Source: Litoreibacter ponti
Lineage (GTDB): Bacteria > Pseudomonadota > Alphaproteobacteria > Rhodobacterales > Rhodobacteraceae
Direction: 5' to 3'
DNA length: 64,000 nucleotides
NCBI RefSeq assembly: GCF_003054285.1
Contig: NZ_QBKS01000001.1
Coordinates: forward strand, 1,798,001-1,862,000
Below are positions 52,526 to 61,657 of the stretch, in pieces. The notes below the pieces were generated by a model that was given only the letters and a program-made list of their open reading frames with translations, ran no database searches and had not been told where the DNA came from. Made by a program: the position numbers and the translations under genes. The stretch's first letter is position 1. Each line of letters begins with the position of its first letter.

Positions 52526-53236
52526 TCAGGCTGCGCGCTTCTTGCGCTTCAGGGCACCAAAGCCACCGAGGCCAGCAAGCAACAGCCATCCAGCTGCAGG
52601 CAGCGGCACAGGCTCCGGCTCGTTGTCGTCCGGATTGTAATGGACGCTCACGTATTTCAACGTCCAGTTGTCGTCATCTTTGCAATCCTTGCTCTCATGG
52701 CGTTTACAGTCGACCGACGTGCCCACGACGAACATGCTCCCGGTCAAACCGAGGCTAGGTGACAGGTTCAGGGTCGTGTAATTGGTGCCCGGGATATTGG
52801 CGTAGTAGAACGGGCTTGCAGCGGCACCCAGGCTGCTCAGAAGACCGATATGGACTTCGTCATTGCTGTCAACGTTCCCAAAGGTCAGCGATTTCAGCGT
52901 GACGTCTGCCCCAAAGCTCAGGAACAGCGCTTCGTCGGTGCCCCTATTGTCGATATTACTGCCAATCGACAATGCGTGCCCTTGGTCGAGGTCAAGCTGC
53001 CTGCTGGTGTCAATCTCGCCCGTGGCCGGATTGTACTTATAACCATAGATGTCCAAAGAAAGACCGCCCGACGAGCAATGCGCAACGTCCGGGTTCGGGC
53101 CCGCATCGACGTCGCCACAGTCAGGACCGAAGCCCGAAGAATTACCCAGATAGTAGTTGACGGTTCCGGCGCTAGCCGCGGTTCCCAGCGATATCGCAGA
53201 TGCAAACATCGCGATAGCAAAGCGTGATACGCTCAT
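52526..53236 (-). CDS. Secreted protein with VPLPA-CTERM sorting signal
   Basis: 236 residues. The signal peptide is MSVSRFAIAMFASAISLGTAASA, then a beta-rich domain with paired cysteines (FGPDCGDVDAGPN; VAHCSSGGL; DCKRHESKDCKDD). The C-terminus is PVPLPAAGWLLLAGLGGFGA then LKRKKRAA: the VPLPA motif, a membrane helix and a basic tail, the sorting signal processed by exosortase systems in Rhodobacterales. It is inserted between tuf and rpsJ. Confidence 0.85.
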   Translation of the reverse strand: MSVSRFAIAMFASAISLGTAASAGTVNYYLGNSSGFGPDCGDVDAGPNPDVAHCSSGGLSLDIYGYKYNPATGEIDTSRQLDLDQGHALSIGSNIDNRGTDEALFLSFGADVTLKSLTFGNVDSNDEVHIGLLSSLGAAASPFYYANIPGTNYTTLNLSPSLGLTGSMFVVGTSVDCKRHESKDCKDDDNWTLKYVSVHYNPDDNEPEPVPLPAAGWLLLAGLGGFGALKRKKRAA

Positions 53237-53560
53237 CGTTACTTCCCCTCACTCGTAATCCGACACATTTTGTGCGGCACATTAATTATTACCTAGCAAA
53301 TAGTATCAGAAATTAAGGCTATCTCAACGGCCAAAAACTCAATGATTTCAGCGCAACATCCGATCAGAAGCGCGGAATTGCTGCTAAAGCACATTGCGCG
53401 TAGGAGCGGCCACTGATCGCGAAGGGCTTGAAGCGAGCACTCGCTGCCTGACCCGATTTTGGGCGTTTGGGAGCGAGGGGATTTACCAAGGAACTTGGTC
53501 TGCTGTCGGAATTATTGAGTTAGAAAGCTTGAGGCGTGCTCAGCGGTGTTGACGTAGTGA
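53237..53560. other. Intergenic region between tuf terminator and VPLPA gene
   Basis: About 320 bp of lower GC with no gene, probably including the promoter of the VPLPA gene near 53240-53330 (A/T-rich, minus strand). No clear -35/-10 pair seen. Confidence 0.4.
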
Positions 53561-53592
53561 AAAAGGCCGCCTCCTGTTGGAAGCGGCCTTTT
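53561..53592 (-). terminator. Terminator after tuf
   Basis: AAAAGGCCGC / GCGGCCTTTT with inner CTTCC/GGAGG pairs and a T tail on the minus strand, 73 nt after the tuf stop. Confidence 0.85.
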
Positions 53593-53595
53593 CTG

Positions 53596-53648
53596 TTTCT
53601 ACCGGGTGATGCTCTCGGTGATCGCCTTGGCGATCACCTGCCGCACAC
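53596..53648 (-). repeat. 3'-UTR hairpin cassette, copy 2 (behind tuf)
   Basis: Matches copy 1 at 46003-46058. Here the core is a perfect stem GGTGATCGCC-TT-GGCGATCACC (53617-53638), between the tuf stop and its terminator. Confidence 0.75.
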
Positions 53649-53664
53649 TGGGTCCGTTTCAAAA

Positions 53665-54840
<1,176 letters not shown>

Positions 54841-54869
54841 GATGGCCTCCTTTAGAATTCGTTATGTGG

Positions 54870-54910
54870 ACCCCGGGTCGAGCCCGGGGTCGCCCAAGCC
54901 CCCGCGGGGC

Positions 54911-54912
<2 letters not shown>
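54870..54912. repeat. Hairpin pair between fusA and tuf
   Basis: ACCCCGGG-TCGAG-CCCGGGGT (54870-54890) and AAGCCCC-CGC-GGGGCTT (54896-54912), 5 nt apart, a looser relative of the 20-nt unit pairs. The second stem includes the fusA stop codon. Confidence 0.6.
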
Positions 54913-57028
<2,116 letters not shown>

Positions 57029-57040
57029 GTGATAAATTCC

Positions 57041-57511
57041 TTACCAGCGGTAGTGGCTGAACGCTTTGTTGGCGTCGGCCATCTTGTGGGTGTCTTCGCG
57101 CTTCTTGACGGCCGAGCCGCGGGAGTTGACCGCGTCCATCAGCTCGCCTGCGAGGCGCTCTTCCATGGTGTTCTCGTTGCGGGCGCGGGCGGCCTTGATC
57201 AGCCAGCGGATGGCCAGCGCCTCACGGCGCTCGGGGCGCACTTCGACGGGCACCTGGTAGGTGGCACCACCGACGCGGCGGGAGCGAACCTCAACGGAGG
57301 GTTTGATCAGCTCGAGCGCCTCGTGGAACACTTCCACGGGAGCTTTCTTCAGCTTGGCCTCAACGCGGTCGAACGCGTTGTAGACGATACGCTCTGCGAC
57401 CGACTTCTTGCCGTCGATCATCAGGTTGTTCATGAATTTGGTCAGAACCAGATCACCAAACTTGGCGTCGGGCAGGACTTGGCGCTTTTCGGCAGCGTGA
57501 CGACGTGACAT
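57041..57511 (-). CDS. rpsG: 30S ribosomal protein S7
   Basis: 156 residues; MSRRHAAEKRQVLPDAKFGD and the C-terminal MADANKAFSHYRW. It nucleates the small-subunit head and in Escherichia coli represses the str operon. Twelve nt separate it from rpsL and from fusA. Confidence 0.98.
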   Translation of the reverse strand: MSRRHAAEKRQVLPDAKFGDLVLTKFMNNLMIDGKKSVAERIVYNAFDRVEAKLKKAPVEVFHEALELIKPSVEVRSRRVGGATYQVPVEVRPERREALAIRWLIKAARARNENTMEERLAGELMDAVNSRGSAVKKREDTHKMADANKAFSHYRW

Positions 57512-57523
57512 GTGATCTCTTCC

Positions 57524-57895
57524 TTACTTCGGACGCTTCGCGCCGTATTTCGAGCGGCGTTGCTTACGGTCTTTGACGCCCTGGGTGTCCAGCACGCCGC
57601 GCAGGATGTGGTAGCGCACACCGGGAAGGTCTTTCACACGACCACCGCGGATCAGGACCACCGAGTGCTCCTGCAGGTTGTGGCTTTCACCGGGGATGTA
57701 GGAGATCACCTCGAAACCGTTGGTCAGGCGCACCTTGGCAACCTTCCGCATAGCGGAGTTCGGCTTCTTCGGCGTGGTGGTGTACACGCGGGTGCAGACG
57801 CCACGCTTTTGCGGGCACTCCTGCAGGTGCATGGACTTCGAGGTCTTGCGTTTCGGCTGCCGCGGCTTGCGGATCAGCTGCTGGATCGTTGGCAT
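57524..57895 (-). CDS. rpsL: 30S ribosomal protein S12
   Basis: 123 residues; MPTIQQLIRKPRQPKRKTSKS, VYTTTPKKPNSAMRKVAK and GESHNLQEHSVVLIRGGRVKDLPGVRYH. The streptomycin-related lysines (KKPNS, GRVKDLP) are wild type, so no S12-based resistance is expected. It heads the str operon; 57896-58172 includes a GGGACGC/GCGTCCC palindrome at 57927-57940 and the operon promoter presumably. Confidence 0.98.
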   Translation of the reverse strand: MPTIQQLIRKPRQPKRKTSKSMHLQECPQKRGVCTRVYTTTPKKPNSAMRKVAKVRLTNGFEVISYIPGESHNLQEHSVVLIRGGRVKDLPGVRYHILRGVLDTQGVKDRKQRRSKYGAKRPK

Positions 57896-58101
57896 TCAGG
57901 TTTCCCCTTGCTTGCATCATCGTTTGGGACGCGCGTCCCGTTTATTCATTTTTCGCGCTCGCGCGTCCGCAAACACAAAGACCCGCAGCGGGTTAGCCCT
58001 ACCTGGGATCCGCGCGGTGGAGTTACAGAGGATCGAGACACTCAAAACGCGTCCGGATCGTGACCACTAGATTTTGGCATCAAACCGGGCGTACCCCGGC
58101 C

Positions 58102-58118
58102 TATTGAGGCGCTCAATA
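58102..58118 (-). terminator. Weak terminator after the DMT transporter gene
   Basis: TATTGAG-GCG-CTCAATA stem with a short loop, 55 nt past the transporter stop on the minus strand; the T tail is short. Confidence 0.4.
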
Positions 58119-58172
58119 AAAGGGTTGCGGGTGGGTGTCAACAGCTGCCGGTGCGCGCCGTGTGGACGCAGC

Positions 58173-59060
58173 CTACCTGAGGCGCAGGCCGCGCGCGATC
58201 AGGCGCTGCTCGCGCCACAGCGTATAGCCCCCTGCCCCCACCACGATGGACGCGCCGACCATGGTCAGCACATCGGGCCAATCGCCAAATACCGCGTAGC
58301 CAAGGATCAGCGCGACCAGCAGGCTGGAGTAGCGAAACGGCGCGACGAAGGCGATCTCGCCCGACCTCATCGCCAGCACCGAAAACAAGTAGCCGCCGAT
58401 CACGAACAGCGCCGCGCCGCCAAGCTGCAGCAGCGCCAGCCCCGAGACCGGCTGCCACTGCGTCCCGATCGAGGCGAGCCCCGAAAAGCCCCCGACCCCG
58501 AAGGCCGCCGAGATCGCAATCGTCATCGTCGGCACCTCGCGCGAGATGCGCCGGGCGCACAGGTCGCGCACGGTGACCAGGGCCACCGCGATCAGCGCGT
58601 AGACCGAGTAGGTGTTGAACCCCTCTGTGCCGGGCCGCACGATCAGTAGGACCCCCGCCAACCCCACGAGGATTGCAGTCAACCTGCGCCAGCCAACCTG
58701 CTCGCGAAACACGAAAGCCCCCGCCAGCGTCACCGTCAGGGGCAGCGCCTGCAGGATGGCGGTGATGTTGGCGATCGGCATGTTGAACAGCGCGGAGATG
58801 AAGAACCCCGCCGCCGCCGCCTCGACCAGCGTCCGCAGGGCGATCAGCCAGCGGTCCGCGCGCGGCACCGGCGTGTGAAAGACCCCCGCGCGCCATGCCA
58901 TGGCCCCCATGAAGGCGAGCACGCCCAAGGAGCGCAGGAACATCGCCTGAAACAGCGGCAGCTCATCCGACAGGGCCTTCATGCACGCGTCATTGACGGT
59001 GAAGGCCGTCATCGAGCCCACCATGAAGAGCGCCCCGCGCATGTTCTCCGACAGTGCCAT
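58173..59060 (-). CDS. DMT superfamily (EamA) transporter
   Basis: 295 residues with ten predicted helices in two EamA repeats: ALFMVGSMTAFTVNDACMKAL, IANITAILQALPLTVTLAGAFVFREQVG in the first, and LAMRSGEIAFVAPFRYSSLLVALILGYAVFGDWPD in the second. It probably exports small metabolites; substrate unknown. ATG 59060 (MALSENMRGAL) is the start; the frame reads on to 59690 on the opposite strand of the Hint gene, which is not real. Confidence 0.88.
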   Translation of the reverse strand: MALSENMRGALFMVGSMTAFTVNDACMKALSDELPLFQAMFLRSLGVLAFMGAMAWRAGVFHTPVPRADRWLIALRTLVEAAAAGFFISALFNMPIANITAILQALPLTVTLAGAFVFREQVGWRRLTAILVGLAGVLLIVRPGTEGFNTYSVYALIAVALVTVRDLCARRISREVPTMTIAISAAFGVGGFSGLASIGTQWQPVSGLALLQLGGAALFVIGGYLFSVLAMRSGEIAFVAPFRYSSLLVALILGYAVFGDWPDVLTMVGASIVVGAGGYTLWREQRLIARGLRLR

Positions 59061-59216
59061 GGCGGCAGGCGTAGCAGCGCCACGCGGCCCGAGACAGCGC
59101 AAATCGCGCGCGTCAGTCCGAAAAATGCCCCGCGATGGTCTTGAGATTGCCGTGCTCCGGGCCGGGTGGCTCCGCATTTGGCGGCCAGAAGAGGCGTTGT
59201 AACGAATGGATTGCGT

Positions 59217-60395
59217 ATGGCCGACAAACTCTCCAGCGGCGTCTTCATTGCCGAGATCCTGGCCGACAACGCCGGGAGCTCTGCCGTGGACGTGGACGGC
59301 GATGGGCAGGCCAACAAGGCCGACGAATTCATCGAGATCCAGAACACATCCGGCAACGTCATCGACCTGAGCACCTATCAGCTGTGGTCCGAGAAAGAGG
59401 GTCTGCTGCACGCGTTCCAGTCCGGCGACACGCTGGCCCCGGGTGCCACGGCGACGGTGCTTGGCGAATATCAGGGCACGCCGCCCGCCGGATCGGGCCT
59501 TTACGAGGCGACCGACGAGACCGGCAACCAGATCAACACCAACAGCGTCAATTGGCTGCCCGATGGCGAAGGGCAGAAGTTCGATTCGATCTTTCTGGTG
59601 AACACGGCGACGGGCGAGTACGTCGTGCTGTCCTATGGCAACCCACCCCGGACGCCCACGCTGCCCGACGGCTTTCCCGGCACCAACCAATCGGGCGCGG
59701 GCGAGAGCATCGACAGCTCCGCGCCCAACGGACGCGCCTTTGCCCGCGATGAGAACGGCGTTCTGGTCGAGACCGACCCGACGCCGGGTGACCCGGATGT
59801 TCCCTGTTTCGTGGCAGGCTGTCTGATCGACACGCCAAGCGGGCCGCGCCCCGTTGAGGAGCTGCGGCCCGGCGATCTGGTCAATTCACGCGATCATGGC
59901 CCTGTGCCCGTGCAGGCGGTCGCGCGCACGGTGCTGGACCGTCGCCAGCTGCGCCGCAATCCTGACCTGTGGCCGGTGCGGTTTGCGCCTGGTGCGATCG
60001 GCAATGACAGGCCTCTGGCCGTGTCGGCGCAGCACCGGATGCTGCTGGCAAGCGAGCTCAGCGAGATGCTCATGGGCACGCGAGAGGCGCTTGCGGCGGC
60101 TCGGTTCTTCATCGGGCAGCCCGGGGTCGAGCTGGCGGCGCCCCATGGATCGGTCACCTACATTCATCTGCTTTTCGCGCGCCACGAGGTGATCCGCGCC
60201 GCGGGCGCGTGGTCGGAGAGCCTGTTCACCGGTGATCTGGCGTCGCGACTGATGCGGCAGCAGGCAAGCTGGGCCGTCCGTGATGGCGTCTCTTTGCAAG
60301 CCATCCAGCATGTCGAGACCGCACGCCCGATCCTGCGCCAATTCGAGGCGCAGGTCCTGCTTGCCCCGATCCCTCGCGCAGCCGCGATGGGCTAG
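59217..60395 (+). CDS. Lamin-tail/Hint domain protein
   Basis: 392 residues. The N-terminal part (5-170) resembles a lamin-tail domain (FIAEILADNAG...DEFIEIQNTSGNVIDLSTYQLW) and contains a calcium-type DVDGDGQANKADE at 25-37. From Cys197 a Hint_2 domain begins (CFVAGCLIDTPSGPRPVEEL, then SAQHRMLL), as in self-splicing or secreted proteins of Rhodobacterales. No signal peptide is seen, so it may use type I secretion. ATG 59217 is chosen since the domain begins there. Biological role unknown. Confidence 0.8.
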   Translation: MADKLSSGVFIAEILADNAGSSAVDVDGDGQANKADEFIEIQNTSGNVIDLSTYQLWSEKEGLLHAFQSGDTLAPGATATVLGEYQGTPPAGSGLYEATDETGNQINTNSVNWLPDGEGQKFDSIFLVNTATGEYVVLSYGNPPRTPTLPDGFPGTNQSGAGESIDSSAPNGRAFARDENGVLVETDPTPGDPDVPCFVAGCLIDTPSGPRPVEELRPGDLVNSRDHGPVPVQAVARTVLDRRQLRRNPDLWPVRFAPGAIGNDRPLAVSAQHRMLLASELSEMLMGTREALAAARFFIGQPGVELAAPHGSVTYIHLLFARHEVIRAAGAWSESLFTGDLASRLMRQQASWAVRDGVSLQAIQHVETARPILRQFEAQVLLAPIPRAAAMG

Positions 60396-60483
60396 TTTCC
60401 GCCTGCGCACGATGGCGTGAAGGAACAGGCCCCGAAACCTGCCCGTTCACCCAGCAGACATCACAACCAGAAAGGATGTTTGC

Positions 60484-60954
60484 ATGCTGAATACATACAC
60501 AAGACCCGCCGCTGCCGCGTTGATCTTGCTGGGGGCCAGCGCCGCCACCGCAATGACCCCTGTGGAACAGGTCACTGTCAACGTAGATCTGGCCGCGCTG
60601 GAGAACGAAAGGGCCGCCACCTACTGGAACGAGATCGCCGACGATCTGGAGGTCGCGATCATCGAGCGCCTGACCCCGCAATTGTCGGAGGAGGGCGCGT
60701 CGGTCGAGATCGACCTTGACGAAGTGTCACTGGCCAACAGCTTCGAAAGCACGCTGGGGCTGGAGGAGAACTTCCTGATTGGCGACGTAAAGATCTCGGG
60801 CGAGCCGAAATACACGCTGAAAGTGAGCTACGAGCAGGCCGCCGCCTTTTTTCCGCAGACCGCGGACACCGACGGTGCGCTCTATGACAGCCCGCATTAC
60901 TACGATGGCATGATCGACGCCTTCGCCGACAATGTGGTCAGCAAGTTGAAGTGA
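60484..60954 (+). CDS. Small secreted protein of unknown function
   Basis: 156 residues. Signal peptide MLNTYTRPAAAALILLGASAATA. The mature part has a mixed sheet/helix pattern with TYWNEIADDLEVAIIERL and LEENFLIGDVKISGEPKYTLKVSYEQ. AAAGGA precedes ATG 60484. It ends before a strong terminator at 60973. No family recognised. Confidence 0.7.
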   Translation: MLNTYTRPAAAALILLGASAATAMTPVEQVTVNVDLAALENERAATYWNEIADDLEVAIIERLTPQLSEEGASVEIDLDEVSLANSFESTLGLEENFLIGDVKISGEPKYTLKVSYEQAAAFFPQTADTDGALYDSPHYYDGMIDAFADNVVSKLK

Positions 60955-60972
60955 TGCCGCGCTGATCCGATG

Positions 60973-60999
60973 AAGGCCCGCTCTTCCCGAGCGGGCCTT
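60973..60999 (+). terminator. Terminator after the 60484 gene
   Basis: AAGGCCCGCTC-TTCCC-GAGCGGGCCTT, 11-bp perfect stem with TTTT tail. Confidence 0.85.
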
Positions 61000-61036
61000 T
61001 TTCGTGGGAGGGTTCCGTATCAATAGGAGCAACCCC

Positions 61037-61495
61037 ATGAGCGATCTCAGCACGTACCGCGCCGCCTCCGGCAAATTGGTGCCGGTCTGGACCTTGGAGG
61101 TGCAGACCCTTCCCGAAGACACGGACCACATCCTCGATGCGGTGATGGCGGTGCATCCGCTGAGCTTCGGGCGCTATCAGCGCAACGCGTCGATCTCGGC
61201 GGTCGGGCGGGAGACCGCGCAGCCCGAGCCCGGGTCCACCACGACCACCCATGTCGAGGGGTTCGACGCGGGCGCGACGGAAACCTATCCGATGGTCGAG
61301 CTGAAGATTTCCATCGAGCGGGACCTCGCCGCGCTGGAACGGGTGATGGACGCGATCATCGAGGTGCATCACTACGAGGAGCCTGTGATCTTCGTGCGCG
61401 AGGACTGGGCGAGCCGGGCGCGATATGATCCCAATAGCACCAACCCCCATCGATGGTGGAACAACGGACGCGGGTTGCCTGACCGTTTGGAATAA
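61037..61495 (+). CDS. Conserved small protein with CutA/NIF3-like HYEEP motif
   Basis: 152 residues. Core pattern LEVQTLPEDTDHILDAVMAVHPLSFGRY and DAIIEVHHYEEPVIFVREDW recall CutA1 or the PII-like insert of NIF3/YqfO (H-x-Y-E-E-P). These bind metals or nucleotides in some cases. The function is not established. ATG 61037 has TAGGAGC upstream. Convergent with rpoC. Confidence 0.7.
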   Translation: MSDLSTYRAASGKLVPVWTLEVQTLPEDTDHILDAVMAVHPLSFGRYQRNASISAVGRETAQPEPGSTTTTHVEGFDAGATETYPMVELKISIERDLAALERVMDAIIEVHHYEEPVIFVREDWASRARYDPNSTNPHRWWNNGRGLPDRLE

Positions 61496-61522
61496 GCGCT
61501 TCGCGGTGAAGGGTGAGCCGAA

Positions 61523-61589
61523 AAGCGTCTTGGAAGACGCTTTCGACGCGAATTTCGATTCGCGTTGGAAAGGCCGTTCCAACGGCCTT
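61523..61589. repeat. Triplet of 20-nt hairpin units between convergent genes
   Basis: Unit 1 AAGCGTCT-TGGA-AGACGCTT (61523-61542), unit 2 ACGCGAAT-TTCG-ATTCGCGT (61546-61565), unit 3 AAGGCCGT-TCCA-ACGGCCTT (61570-61589). Spacers are 3 and 4 nt. Unit 3 equals the second unit at 36923. Confidence 0.8.
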
Positions 61590-61602
61590 CCCCGCCAAAA
61601 GA

Positions 61603-61636
61603 AAAAGCCCCGCCGGATTTCTCCGGCGGGGCTTTT
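61603..61636 (-). terminator. Terminator after rpoC
   Basis: AAAAGCCCCGCCGG / CCGGCGGGGCTTTT, 14-bp perfect stem, T tail on the minus strand, 22 nt past the rpoC stop. Confidence 0.9.
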
Positions 61637-61657
61637 CATCTCTACGTCAGGTAACGC

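Noticed and set aside
58173..59690. 505-residue form of the DMT transporter
   Set aside because: The extra N-terminal part is antisense to the lamin-tail/Hint gene and non-membrane; start 59060 gives the usual 295 residues.
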